DNA of 64,000 nt from Bog-105 sp965277435 (GCA_965277435.1 OZ255821.1:3844001-3908000), one strand, 5' to 3'. Shown: positions 32,754-41,433, numbered from the stretch's first letter. Notes: a model not told the origin generated them from the letters alone. Numbers and translations: made by a program.

Positions 32754-33754
32754 CGCGTAAGGCATCGAACCGGCTCGCTGTGATTGGAGCGGGCAGTTGG
32801 GGGACCGCCCTGGCGATCTCGCTGGCTTCTCGTTTTTCCGAAGTCCAGCTGTGGGCTCGCAGCGAAATCCAGGCTATGAGCCTGGCCCGGCAACGCGAAA
32901 ATCAACGTTATCTTGCTGGCTTTCGTTTCCCGGAAAAGCTGGCCGTCACCAGCCAGCTCGCGCAGGCCCTCGACGGAGCAGGCATCGTCCTGTTGGCCGT
33001 TCCCTCCGCCCATTTTCGCCATACGGTCGAGTTTCTTCACCCGCATCTTGCGCCAGGCACCGCCGTGGTCTCGGCCACTAAAGGCATCGAAGAAGATTCA
33101 CTCTGCCGCATGTCGCAAGTCATCGCAGAGGTTCTTGGAAACGCACCAGCCGCCGTGCTCTCCGGGCCGACCTTCGCCCGTGAAATTGCGGCAGGTGAGC
33201 CCGCTGCCGTGGTCATCGCCTCTCATGACGCAGCTCTCGCCACTCACGTCCAGCAGGCTTTTTCCACTTCAGAACTGCGCTTCTACACCAGCAGCGATGT
33301 CACCGGCGTGGAAATCGGTGGGGCTCTCAAAAACGTGATTGCCATTGCTTCGGGCCTTTGCCGCGGACTGGGATTCGGCAGCAATAGCGTGGCCGCACTG
33401 ATCACGCGCGGTCTCGCGGAAATCACCCGCTTGGCGTCCACTCTCGGCGGCCATCCCCGCACACTCAGCGGACTGGCCGGACTAGGCGACTTAGTCCTAA
33501 CCGCCACCGGTGACCTGTCGCGCAATCGCTTCGTCGGCCTGCAGCTCGGCAAGGGACGAGCGCTCTCTGAGATTCTGGCCGGCATGACTATGGTTGCCGA
33601 GGGCGTGGGCACTTGCCGCGCCGCTTGGCAACTGGGACAGAAATATGCGGTCGACCTTCCCATCGTCAACAAAATGTATGAAATCCTCTACGCCGCCAAA
33701 GATCCCCGCCACGCTATCCGTGAACTGATGGACCGCCCTCTGACTAACGAATGA
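32750..33754 (+). CDS. gpsA: NAD(P)-dependent glycerol-3-phosphate dehydrogenase
   Basis: 334 residues from a TTG overlapping the plsY stop, the normal GpsA length. The Rossmann loop is AVIGAGSWGTALA, followed by VVSATKGIEED, AAVLSGPTFAREI, and the catalytic lysine in GGALKNVIAIASGL. RTLSGLAGLGDLVLTATGDLSRNRFVG is the family signature. The enzyme reduces dihydroxyacetone phosphate to sn-glycerol-3-phosphate, the substrate of PlsY. A longer open frame inside plsY is not a credible N-terminus. Confidence 0.95.
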   Translation: MTRKASNRLAVIGAGSWGTALAISLASRFSEVQLWARSEIQAMSLARQRENQRYLAGFRFPEKLAVTSQLAQALDGAGIVLLAVPSAHFRHTVEFLHPHLAPGTAVVSATKGIEEDSLCRMSQVIAEVLGNAPAAVLSGPTFAREIAAGEPAAVVIASHDAALATHVQQAFSTSELRFYTSSDVTGVEIGGALKNVIAIASGLCRGLGFGSNSVAALITRGLAEITRLASTLGGHPRTLSGLAGLGDLVLTATGDLSRNRFVGLQLGKGRALSEILAGMTMVAEGVGTCRAAWQLGQKYAVDLPIVNKMYEILYAAKDPRHAIRELMDRPLTNE

Positions 33755-33777
33755 TCAAAAATATGCTTTCCGAATTC

Positions 33778-34019
33778 TGTGGAACAGGTCTTTCGCCTGT
33801 GACTGTAGGCTAAGTCCCTTTGCAGTTACACCGGGACCGATCAGCGTTAGCCGGACAGGCTGAAGCCTGTTCCACTAGGGTGCAAAGCTTCGAAGAGAAC
33901 TATCCCGTCAGCAGCAGCACCGATCTTGTGGAACAGCCTCAGCCTGTCACCGCATCACCCGTGAGAAAACTATCCTGTCTGCAGCACCGATCTTGTGGAA
34001 CGGGCTTCAGCCTGTCACC
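33778..34019. repeat. Cluster of four REP-like palindromes with two 70-bp tandem units
   Basis: Four copies share the core GTGGAACAGGC-loop-GCCTGTC: 33778-33803 (loop region TCTTTCG), 33851-33875 (reverse orientation, stem ACAGGC/GCCTGT with a TGAA loop), 33926-33949 and 33995-34019. The last two lie in directly repeated units starting at 33898 and 33968, with a period of 70 bp. They sit immediately upstream of a RAYT transposase gene, the enzyme type that mobilises REPs. Further copies lie at 39621 and around the IS insertion at 39.9/41.3 kb. Confidence 0.85.
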
Positions 34020-34028
34020 GCATCGCCC

Positions 34029-34586
34029 ATGTCTTACCACCGGAGAACGCTGCCTCACTTCTATCCCCCGGGCGCCACTCTGTTCCTGACATGGCGGCTA
34101 TTCGGCTCGCTGCGGCGGCAAGTGTCTCCTGTAACTGGTTCTGAGAAAGCAACTGCCGGAAAAGCATTTCTCCTGAGAGACCAGGAGCTCGATCGCGCAG
34201 CATCCGGACCACTGTGGCTGATGGATTCGCCCCTCGCTCAAATCGTGGCGCAAGCACTGAACCGGGGAGGCAACGAGCTTGCTCTTTACCGTCTACTTGC
34301 TTGGGTAATCATGCCCAACCACGTTCACGTAGTTTTGCAACCAGTTCGCGAATTACCGCAAGTCACCAGATGGATTAAAGGCTCGACCGCGCGCGGCGCC
34401 AATTCACTACTGGGTCGCGCCGGCCAGCCGTTCTGGCAGGAAGAATCCTACGACCACTGCGTTCGCGGTGACCAAGAGCTAAACCGGGTGATCCGCTACG
34501 TGGAGCGAAATCCTGTAGGCGCCGGATTAGTCGAGGCAGCCGAAGATTGGCCTTGGTCAAGCGTCAGTAGGATTAAGCAAACCTGA
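34029..34586 (+). CDS. REP-associated tyrosine transposase (RAYT, Y1 family)
   Basis: 185 residues from the ATG at 34029. The HUH motif is MPNHVHVVLQP. Near the C-terminus, QEESYDHCVRGDQELNRVIRYVERNPVGAGLVEAAEDWPWSS contains the candidate catalytic Tyr (YDHCV), the RYVERNPV helix and the family ending. The N-terminal YPPGATLFLTWRL is also characteristic. RAYTs are single-copy, largely vertically inherited relatives of IS200/IS605 transposases that spread REP hairpins. The REP cluster directly upstream is the expected substrate. Confidence 0.9.
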   Translation: MSYHRRTLPHFYPPGATLFLTWRLFGSLRRQVSPVTGSEKATAGKAFLLRDQELDRAASGPLWLMDSPLAQIVAQALNRGGNELALYRLLAWVIMPNHVHVVLQPVRELPQVTRWIKGSTARGANSLLGRAGQPFWQEESYDHCVRGDQELNRVIRYVERNPVGAGLVEAAEDWPWSSVSRIKQT

Positions 34587-34770
34587 TACCGGCCTCGAAA
34601 CCGATCTGCTGCATATCGGCAACGACCTGCATAGCCGCTATCTACTCTCCTTCACCCCTGATCAGAACCCGCCCGCCGACTTCCACAAGCTCGAAATACA
34701 GGTTCCGAATCACCCCGATGCTGAAATCAACGCGCGCCCGGGCTACTGGTCGTTAGCACCTGCCCAGTAA
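34585..34770 (+). pseudogene. 3' remnant of a VWFA-related acidobacterial gene
   Basis: In one frame from 34585 to the TAA at 34768-34770 the sequence reads HIGNDLHSRYLLSFTPDQN, then DFHKLEIQV and INARPGYW. This is the closing motif of the VWFA-related family, as in the full genes at 2.6 and 8.4 kb. No start, signal peptide or VWA domain exists upstream, where the RAYT gene lies instead. The simplest reading is a VWFA gene destroyed by arrival of, or deletion next to, the RAYT/REP unit. Confidence 0.75.
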
Positions 34771-34837
34771 CTCGGTCGAAGTTGCATTCTGCTTTCATTC
34801 GGCCTGGCTCAAGTACACTGGCGTTAACTGAAACTTC

Positions 34838-35401
34838 ATGCCCAGTAGCGCAACTGCTCCGGTCCCTTTGATCGAAAGTCGCATTTTGCTCATTCGTGGC
34901 CAGAAAATGTTGTTGGACTCTGATCTCGCAGTCTTGTACCAATTGGAAACGCGACGGCTGAATGAAGCGGTGCGACGGAACCAGGATCGATTTCCGGAAG
35001 ACTTCATGTTCCGCCTTACGCGAACAGAAGACGAAGCTTTGAGATCTCAATTTGCGATCTCAAACGAAAGCATGCGCGGAGGTCGCCGTTATTTAGCGTA
35101 CGTCTTCACCGAGCAGGGTGTCGCCATGCTTTCCTCTGTGCTTCGGAGCAAGCGTGCAATCGAAGTGAACATTGCCATTACGCGAACTTTCGTTAAACTT
35201 CGGCAGCTTTTGGCCACGCATGAAGATCTGGCCCGGCAACTAGAAGAACTACGTTGGCAGCAGGCCGAGCAGGGTCAGCAAATTCAAGCGGTTTTCGAGA
35301 CGATCCAAAACCTGATCGAAGCGTCGGCGGAGCAGCCGAAACGCCGTATCGGTTTCCCTAGCAGCCGTTCAAAAAACGTGGAACAGGTTAGGCGCGAATA
35401 G
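34838..35401 (+). CDS. ORF6N domain-containing DNA-binding protein
   Basis: 187 residues. The ORF6N domain covers residues 10-95 (PLIESRILLIRGQKMLLDSDLAVLYQLETRRLNEAVRRNQDRFPEDFMFRLT, then RYLAYVFTEQGVAMLSSVL). A long helical, glutamine-rich segment follows (EDLARQLEELRWQQAEQGQQIQAVFETIQNLIE), probably a coiled coil. ORF6N domains come from phage and mobile elements, but no phage genes surround this one. Its last codons contain half of a REP core (GTGGAACAGG at 35378-35387), so the C-terminus may have been reshaped by a REP insertion. Confidence 0.85.
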   Translation: MPSSATAPVPLIESRILLIRGQKMLLDSDLAVLYQLETRRLNEAVRRNQDRFPEDFMFRLTRTEDEALRSQFAISNESMRGGRRYLAYVFTEQGVAMLSSVLRSKRAIEVNIAITRTFVKLRQLLATHEDLARQLEELRWQQAEQGQQIQAVFETIQNLIEASAEQPKRRIGFPSSRSKNVEQVRRE

Positions 35402-35554
35402 CCGGCCAACACCCAAATCCAACATAAATCGTTGAGAACTCAAGCAAATCGAAACCCGAAACCTCGTTCCTGCGTCCGAGCCGTTGACGCTGAATCGAAA
35501 CACACTTAGACTTAAGTACGTAGCCCCTCAGCCTACAAAGGTGGTTTTTTCCTT

Positions 35555-37237
35555 ATGAAGTCTTCCTCTGCCTTCCTGCGATTCTCGGTTGGCATCTCAG
35601 CGGCAGCCATGATTGCGGCCGTGCTCGTAGCCCAGGACACTAATTCCTCCAGCAGCAGCTCCTCGGAGACGACCGTCTCCAAGCCGCTCACCAAGAAGCA
35701 GATTGCTCGTAAGCAGAAAGAACTCGAGAAGGAACTCCAGGGTCCCTGGAAGAAGTGGATGAATGAGGATGTCGTCTACATCATCACCGACGAGGAAAAA
35801 CGCGCCTTTAAACAACTGAAGACCGATGAGGAACGCCAGCAGTTTGTGGAACAGTTCTGGCTGCGCCGCGATCCCACCCCGGACACCGAAGAAAACGAAT
35901 ATAAGGAAGAGCATTACCGCCGCATCGCCTACGCCAACGATCACTACGCTTCCGGCATCCCGGGCTGGAAAACGGATCGTGGCCGGATTTACATTGCTTA
36001 CGGGCCAGCGGACGAAATCGACTCCCATCCCTCAGGCGGCAGCTATGAGCGCCCGATTGAAGAAGGCGGCGGCGAAACGTCCACCTATCCTTTTGAAGAC
36101 TGGCGGTACCGTTACATCGATGGCGTCGGAACCAACGTCATCATCGAATTTGTCGATACCACCATGTCGGGCGAATACAAAATTAGTCTCGATCCCGAAG
36201 AGAAAGACGCTCTCCTCTACGTTCCGGGCGCTGGCTTGACCATGTCCGAGCAAATGGGTACGGCCGACAAAACGCAGCGTTTCCAGCGCACAGACGGCAC
36301 CCATCTCGGCACCGGCGGGCAGCCGCTACCCGAGAGCATGAACGAATTCACCCGCCTCGAACAATATGCAAACTTGATGAAGGCGCCTTCCATCAAGTTC
36401 AAGGATCTCGACGCAGTCGTTAAATCAAACATCCGGTACAACACACTGCCTATGCAGGTGCGGGTCGACTATATCCGCATTACGGACGCAACTGTCTATG
36501 CCAACATCTCTGTGCAGTTCAAGAACGCGGACCTGAACTTCGCCACCAAAGACAAAATCTCGAAGGCCACCGTCAACATTTACGGCCGCCTTACTACGCT
36601 GACGCGCCGTTCGGTCAACTGGTTTGAAGACACCGTTAACGCCGATGTTCCTTCGGAAATGTTGCAGCAGTTTCAGAATGGCTCGCAAATTTACTCCAAG
36701 CGCATTCCGCTGGCGCCTGGTACCTACCGCCTCAACGTAGTGGCGAAAGACACTGTCGGTAATACGGTGAACAACTACGAAACCGCTGTTGTCGTGCCCC
36801 ATTACGACGAGGAACAGCTCGGTTCGAGCAGCGTCATCCTGGCTGACGAACTGGAGCGCGTGCCCACCAACAGTATCGGCAGCGGACAGTTCGTTATCCG
36901 CAGCTCCAAGGTCCGTCCCCGCATCAACGACACTTTCAAGCAGGCCGAGACGATGGGCATCTACACCGAGTTCTATAACTTCGGCATGGACGCTAAAACC
37001 AAGAAGCCGGATGGCACCATTACTTTCGATGTGGTCAATTCTGACAACAAGACCGTACTGAGCCAGACCGAACAACTCGGCGCCATTCAGAACGCCTCTT
37101 CCTTCCTTGTCACCGTGGAAAAGAAGCTGCCGTTGAAGAGTCTCACGCCCGGCAAGTACACGCTCAAAATGAAGGTTACCGACAAACTGAAAAACCAGAG
37201 CCTCGCTCCGACGGCGCAGTTTACGGTAACATCATAG
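35555..37237 (+). CDS. Secreted GWxTD domain-containing protein
   Basis: 560 residues. A signal peptide (FSVGISAAAMIAAVLVA) is followed by a serine tract and a lysine-rich helix. The GWxTD domain follows (ITDEEKRAFKQLKTDEERQQFVEQFWLRRDPTPDTEENEYKEEHYRRIAYANDHY, then GWKTDRGRIYIAYGPADEI). The C-terminal 300 residues are beta-rich, Ig-like modules (GTYRLNVVAKDTVGNTVNNYE, GKYTLKMKVTDKLKNQS). GWxTD proteins are common in Acidobacteriota and have no assigned activity. Two further secreted-protein genes follow in the same direction, perhaps as one unit. Confidence 0.88.
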   Translation: MKSSSAFLRFSVGISAAAMIAAVLVAQDTNSSSSSSSETTVSKPLTKKQIARKQKELEKELQGPWKKWMNEDVVYIITDEEKRAFKQLKTDEERQQFVEQFWLRRDPTPDTEENEYKEEHYRRIAYANDHYASGIPGWKTDRGRIYIAYGPADEIDSHPSGGSYERPIEEGGGETSTYPFEDWRYRYIDGVGTNVIIEFVDTTMSGEYKISLDPEEKDALLYVPGAGLTMSEQMGTADKTQRFQRTDGTHLGTGGQPLPESMNEFTRLEQYANLMKAPSIKFKDLDAVVKSNIRYNTLPMQVRVDYIRITDATVYANISVQFKNADLNFATKDKISKATVNIYGRLTTLTRRSVNWFEDTVNADVPSEMLQQFQNGSQIYSKRIPLAPGTYRLNVVAKDTVGNTVNNYETAVVVPHYDEEQLGSSSVILADELERVPTNSIGSGQFVIRSSKVRPRINDTFKQAETMGIYTEFYNFGMDAKTKKPDGTITFDVVNSDNKTVLSQTEQLGAIQNASSFLVTVEKKLPLKSLTPGKYTLKMKVTDKLKNQSLAPTAQFTVTS

Positions 37238-37307
37238 ATTAGGTGAGCCGTAGGCGCGAAAGGGAAAGTTTACGCCGTTTCTCGCGAGCAGACAATTCGC
37301 TTCTCTC

Positions 37308-39113
37308 TTGTTCCTGGCAGGCACGCTAGCACCCACCTGTTTGTCCCGCCCGGCGAGCGATCTGTCTTTGCCTGTCACGGGCGATCTTTTAGGCACGGTA
37401 GTCGACGGCGCAGGCATCCCCCAGATGGGCGCTTCCGTCGAGATCCTAAACAAGTATCGCCGCTTTGTTGCTCGAACTGTTACTAACGCGCAAGGTCGCT
37501 TTGCCGTATCTGGGCTTTCGGCGGACCTCTACTCGGTGCAGGTTTCGCTCGCGAGCTTCCTGCCGGCCGCTCGTGACCACATAGAGGTTAAACCGGGCGC
37601 TAACAGCGTGCTTGAGATCCACTTGGCCACGCTGCTCAGCAACATCGAAGTTAATTACAGAGTACCCACCAGCGCAATGTCGGACGACTGGAAGTGGGTA
37701 CTGCGCGCCTCGCCCGCTACCCGGCCCGTCAATCGCCTCATTCCTGTCGATTTTCCGAATGATGCCGAGACGAAGGTGAAGCCCCGCGTCTTTAGCGGGA
37801 CACATGCTATGGTTTCCGTCTCCGGGGGCGACGGAGGTTTGATTGATTCCACCGATTCCGCTCTGGCGCTGGGAACCTCGTTTGCCCTCTCCACAAACAT
37901 CCTGGGTAAAAATCAAGTGCAACTCGCCGGCACTATGGGTCAGGCGAACGACTTCGGTCCTGCTGCCCTGGCACTCTGTGCGATTTACAGCCGGACAACG
38001 GATTCCCCTTTTGGCGGTTCGCCCGAGATCACTGTCACGATGTCGCAGATCGGCGGTCTTAGTTCGCAGCTGTCCAACAACAATCCGGGGACGTCCAATC
38101 TGAACCCAGGCGGCATTCCGGTGCTCCGTGCGATGTCGCTAAGTATGTACCAGACCGCCGACCCGCTGGATAACGTTCATATCGAGTACGGTATGACTGG
38201 CGAAGCCATCGAGTACGTCCAGCATACGAACCGCATCAGTCCGTTCGCCCGCACCACTGTCGACCTCGGCACGGTGGGCCAATTCATTGCCGCTTACAGC
38301 GACGGGGGCCGTCCCGATGAACTCACCGCTCATCAGCAGTCGCAAGGCCAGGCACTCGATACCCCGGTCGACGATCTCACGGCGCCCATGCAGAACCTCT
38401 CTCGTCTTCCCCAGGTTTCCGACCGTAACGGGCGTCTCGAGTTGCAGCGCACGCAAAATTACGAAATCGGCTTTCGCAAGTCGGCCGGTTCGCGTACTTA
38501 CGCTGTGAGTGGATTTTCTGAGCACGTTTCGAATGGCCGCCTGAATGTTGCCGGCGACGAATCGGCGCTTCCCGCCGGCGATCTTTTTTCCGACGGCATT
38601 TCGACCACGGCGGCTTACAACATCGGAAGGTACGATCGCCTCGGCTATCTAGCCTCTATTAACCAGCAGGTCAACGGCTCTTTCGATGTAGCTCTTGCCT
38701 ATGGTCGTTTGGGCGGGTTTGCGGCGAACGGCAACTCCCCGGCTTCGGCCAGCTCGAGTTCTCCCAATGCGTTTTTAAACGAGGGTCTGCATAATCTAGC
38801 TAGCATGAGCGTCAAAGCTGTTGTGCCCCACGTTGGCACTCACTTCGTGGCTGATTATGGCTGGGTCGACCCGCACGCAGTACTTCCGCATCATGCGTTC
38901 ACCACTCAGGATGTTTTTGCTACGCCCGGCTTTAACATCCTGATCCGGCAGCCCTTGCCTTCCTTTGGTCTTCCTGGTCACCTGGAACTGACTGCAGATC
39001 TTCGCAACCTTCTGGCGGAAGGGTATACCCCGCTCGCGACGTCGAATGGCCAGCAATTACTGGTGGTCGAAGCCCCCCGGGCAATTCGTGGCGGTGTTAA
39101 GTTCACCTTCTAA
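37308..39113 (+). CDS. Secreted protein with a CarboxypepD_reg-like domain, possibly outer-membrane barrel
   Basis: 601 residues from a TTG; an in-frame stop at 37251-37253 limits any upstream start. The N-terminal region is hydrophobic (FASLLFLAGTLAPTCLS when read upstream). Residues 20-110 form a carboxypeptidase regulatory-like beta sandwich (GDLLGTVVDGAGIPQMGASVEI, then FAVSGLSADLYSVQVSLASFLPA). The long remainder is serine/glycine-rich with alternating strands and ends GGVKFTF, with the terminal Phe typical of BAM-inserted barrels. It looks like a shortened relative of acidobacterial TonB-dependent-transporter-like proteins, but no plug domain is seen. Confidence 0.72.
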   Translation: MFLAGTLAPTCLSRPASDLSLPVTGDLLGTVVDGAGIPQMGASVEILNKYRRFVARTVTNAQGRFAVSGLSADLYSVQVSLASFLPAARDHIEVKPGANSVLEIHLATLLSNIEVNYRVPTSAMSDDWKWVLRASPATRPVNRLIPVDFPNDAETKVKPRVFSGTHAMVSVSGGDGGLIDSTDSALALGTSFALSTNILGKNQVQLAGTMGQANDFGPAALALCAIYSRTTDSPFGGSPEITVTMSQIGGLSSQLSNNNPGTSNLNPGGIPVLRAMSLSMYQTADPLDNVHIEYGMTGEAIEYVQHTNRISPFARTTVDLGTVGQFIAAYSDGGRPDELTAHQQSQGQALDTPVDDLTAPMQNLSRLPQVSDRNGRLELQRTQNYEIGFRKSAGSRTYAVSGFSEHVSNGRLNVAGDESALPAGDLFSDGISTTAAYNIGRYDRLGYLASINQQVNGSFDVALAYGRLGGFAANGNSPASASSSSPNAFLNEGLHNLASMSVKAVVPHVGTHFVADYGWVDPHAVLPHHAFTTQDVFATPGFNILIRQPLPSFGLPGHLELTADLRNLLAEGYTPLATSNGQQLLVVEAPRAIRGGVKFTF

Positions 39114-39116
39114 ATC

Positions 39117-39608
39117 GTGCGATTTCTGATCTTCGTTTCGTTACTTGCACTACCGGCGTTCAGTCAACCCGTCCGCGTTCTTCTCTTCATCCGCAGCGAC
39201 TGCCCTATCTCCAACCGCTATGCGCCGGAACTAACCCGCATCGCCCGCGAATTCGAATCGCGCGGCGTTCATTTCGAACTTGTCTTTCCAGACTCCGCTG
39301 AGACCCAGCAAAGCATGAATGACGCGGTCTCTGAATACCATTTCCCCGGGACCCCTGTTCTCGACCCCAAACACGCTCTGGTGCGGCAAGCTCATGCTGA
39401 AACGGCGCCCGAGGCTGCGGTCTTTAACACCTCCGGCCATCTTGCGTACCACGGTCGAATCGATGACCGCTATGTCGACGTAGGGAAGTCGAGACCCGAG
39501 GCCCACGTCCACGATCTCGAAGACGCAATTACTGCTGTACTCGACAACCGCCCGGTCCGTCAACCCGTCACCAAAGCCGTAGGCTGTTCCCTGGCTGACG
39601 TCGAGTAA
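39117..39608 (+). CDS. Secreted redoxin / thioredoxin-like protein
   Basis: 163 residues from a GTG 3 bp after the preceding stop. A signal peptide (RFLIFVSLLALPAFSQ) leads into a thioredoxin fold with VLLFIRSDCPISNRYAPEL, GTPVLDPKHALVRQAHAETAPEAAVFN and YHGRIDDRYVD. The active site has a single Cys (SDCPIS) instead of CxxC, as in the AhpC/TSA-like redoxins of Acidobacteria and Planctomycetes; a second Cys near the end (AVGCSL) is also usual for that group. A thiol-redox role in the periplasm is likely, but the substrate is unknown. Confidence 0.82.
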   Translation: MRFLIFVSLLALPAFSQPVRVLLFIRSDCPISNRYAPELTRIAREFESRGVHFELVFPDSAETQQSMNDAVSEYHFPGTPVLDPKHALVRQAHAETAPEAAVFNTSGHLAYHGRIDDRYVDVGKSRPEAHVHDLEDAITAVLDNRPVRQPVTKAVGCSLADVE

Positions 39609-39891
39609 TTCCAGCCCCCGGTGGAACAGGCCTTTTCGCCCTGCCGGGACTCACCTCGGCAGTCGCTCAAAACTGTATCTGCCGCCCATCTGACTGCCTT
39701 TCCTGTTCTCGTGAGGCAGTTCCGCGAACTGCGCCGGCCTCCTAGGGTGGCTCTTCCATGTGTCGAGACGACTTAAGTAAGTGACACTAGGCCTCTTCGC
39801 GTGTCACAGTGTACCGCCGCTCGGCCCGGAGTGAGCCGGCCATCTTCTCAGCTCCTCGCAGGGAGCCTTTTGTGGAACAGGCGCTTTCGCC
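39609..39891. repeat. Gene-free stretch with REP-like elements up to the IS left end
   Basis: No gene is supported here. A REP-like element at 39621-39650 (core GTGGAACAGGC, reverse arm less well conserved) is followed by a hairpin at 39716-39732 (GCAGTTC-CGC-GAACTGC). The left half of another REP begins at 39871 (GTGGAACAGGCGCTTTCGCC) and is cut by the IS element. The hairpin at 39716 could act as a terminator for the secreted-protein genes, but it has no T tract. Confidence 0.7.
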
Positions 39892-41291
39892 ACAGCTGTC
39901 CAAATTAGGCGCGTGTTGCTCGCTCGGGCATTGATTGGCTTGCAGTAAGGCCAGTTGCAGCGACTGATCCCGGATGTGGTTGGTGGTGCTGAGGCGCATG
40001 ATGCTGTCCAAGTTGTTTTCAGGTCAGAGGCAGACTGAGTTGCCGGGTTTCCAGACCAGGTGGGCCTTCGAACGGTTCGTCCAGCCAGCGCCACAAATCC
40101 CGGTAAACGAACAGCTGTTGCCTGAGCAGCGCCACCAAGTTGGCTAGTGACCATCCAAATTTCGCTTTCATCTTCAGCCAGCGTAGGAGCAGCATCACAA
40201 TCAATGCCGTCCAAATCTGCGTCATCACAGCCTTCTCGCTTACGCCGACAAAGGTCTTGATCTTCAGCAGTTGTTTCAAACTTTTGAAAAACGTCTCGAT
40301 CTGCCAGCGTTCCCGGTAGATAGCGGCAATGGTGGACGCCGCCAGCTTCGGGTGATTGGTAACGAAAACCAGTTCCCGGTCTTGTGCCTGATCGTAGATT
40401 CGAATGCGGCGCAATTGGAGCCCTTCGCTTCCCAACTGCCGCCAGCCGATCAGCCGGATCTTCTCATCCGACAAGATATGCTTGTGTACTTGCGGGATGC
40501 TGCGCGTCTCTTCGACTTCCAGTTTGGCGTCTTCCCGCAGCCGCGTCACAAAGAAAACCTGTTGCCGGCTTAATTGCATCCACCAGGCATAGTCGGCATA
40601 CCCTTTATCGAAAACGACGATTGTGCCGGGCTGGAACACGGTCTGCCGCGCCACCTTGCTCTCATGCGTCTTGCCCGTCGTGATCACCGCAAAGCAAGGC
40701 AGGTAACCATCGTGGTCCAGCAGCAGGTGCAGCTTCACGGCGCCTTTGGCGCGCTGAAAGTGCGCCCAGTCGAACATCGAAACACACAGGCTGACGGTGG
40801 AGGCATCCATCGAGACCAGCTTATTCTTGCAATGAAACTTGTGCCCTGGACGGCTCCCCGCCTCGACTTGGCAACGCTTCACTAGCTGGAAAAACAGATC
40901 CCGATAGAGCTCCCACGGCCGGTGTTCATTGGCGTAGGACAGAGTCGAGCGGCGTGGTGAATCCGACAAACCAAGGTGCTTGAGTTTTCCCTCGCAGGCT
41001 GCCAGCCCACCGCAGATTTCGCGTAACGAATGCGCCCGCCCTAACTGGCAAAACATCATGGCGATGAACTGACTCCAGCAACTGAATCCGCGGGCAGGAC
41101 GCTCTGCTTGCTGCTTCGCCACTAAGCTCTGGAACTCCCAGCGCGGGAAACACTGCAATAACTGACTGAAGATGCTGCTTACTCAATGCAAGGGCCGCCT
41201 CCGGTTCTGTTGTTTGCGTTCTTTCCAGGGATCGCTTTCAACCCTATCAGAGGCGCACCCCTCCTTTGGAAAACCTAATTTGGACAAGCGT
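39892..41291. mobile_element. IS4-family insertion sequence, complete, with 12-bp target duplication
   Basis: The element is 1400 bp. Its ends are ACAGCTGTCCAAATTAGG at 39892-39909 and, on the other strand, ACGCTTGTCCAAATTAGG ending at 41291: 18-bp terminal repeats with three mismatches. Both sides are flanked by the same 12 bp, GGCGCTTTCGCC (39880-39891 and 41292-41303), the target duplication; 10-13 bp is normal for IS4. Removing the IS and one copy restores a REP palindrome, so the insertion hit a REP. It carries one transposase gene on the minus strand, and the ends and gene look intact. Confidence 0.9.
40019..41158 (-). CDS. IS4-family transposase (DDE type)
   Basis: 379 residues. The N-terminal DUF4372-type region is FSCWSQFIAMMFCQLGRAHSLREICGGL. 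The catalytic acidic triad can be placed at SMDASTVSL (first Asp), VVFDKGYADYAWW (second Asp) and the YREK-like motif YRERWQIETFFKSLKQ (Glu). The C-terminal segment (VMTQIWTALIVMLLLRWLKMKA) is also standard. The gene occupies most of the IS and reads leftward. It shows no frameshift, so the element may still be active. Confidence 0.93.
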   Translation of the reverse strand: MQCFPRWEFQSLVAKQQAERPARGFSCWSQFIAMMFCQLGRAHSLREICGGLAACEGKLKHLGLSDSPRRSTLSYANEHRPWELYRDLFFQLVKRCQVEAGSRPGHKFHCKNKLVSMDASTVSLCVSMFDWAHFQRAKGAVKLHLLLDHDGYLPCFAVITTGKTHESKVARQTVFQPGTIVVFDKGYADYAWWMQLSRQQVFFVTRLREDAKLEVEETRSIPQVHKHILSDEKIRLIGWRQLGSEGLQLRRIRIYDQAQDRELVFVTNHPKLAASTIAAIYRERWQIETFFKSLKQLLKIKTFVGVSEKAVMTQIWTALIVMLLLRWLKMKAKFGWSLANLVALLRQQLFVYRDLWRWLDEPFEGPPGLETRQLSLPLT

Positions 41292-41391
41292 GGCGCTTTC
41301 GCCTGTCCCCGTACTGCTGCTTTGCCCCGAGTGACCGCAAAATTTTCAAAACACCTCCGGATTTTTCCGGCCCGTTATGCGCGAGTTCCTT

Positions 41392-41433
41392 AAAAAAGAG
41401 CTCTCATCGGAGCGCATGGCCGCCATACGCTCC
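41392..41433 (-). terminator. Probable transcription terminator downstream of ahcY
   Basis: On the minus strand, just past the ahcY stop, GGAGCGTATGGC pairs with GCCATGCGCTCC (41409-41433, one mismatch, 1-nt loop). A run of six T lies 11 nt further on (A-run at 41392-41397 on the plus strand). The stem is strong, but the T tract is further away than in the textbook case. Confidence 0.55.

Noticed and set aside
33755..34028. CRISPR-like array from the 70-bp repeated units
   Set aside because: Only two units, with palindromic REP cores and no unique spacers of constant length; no cas genes are present.
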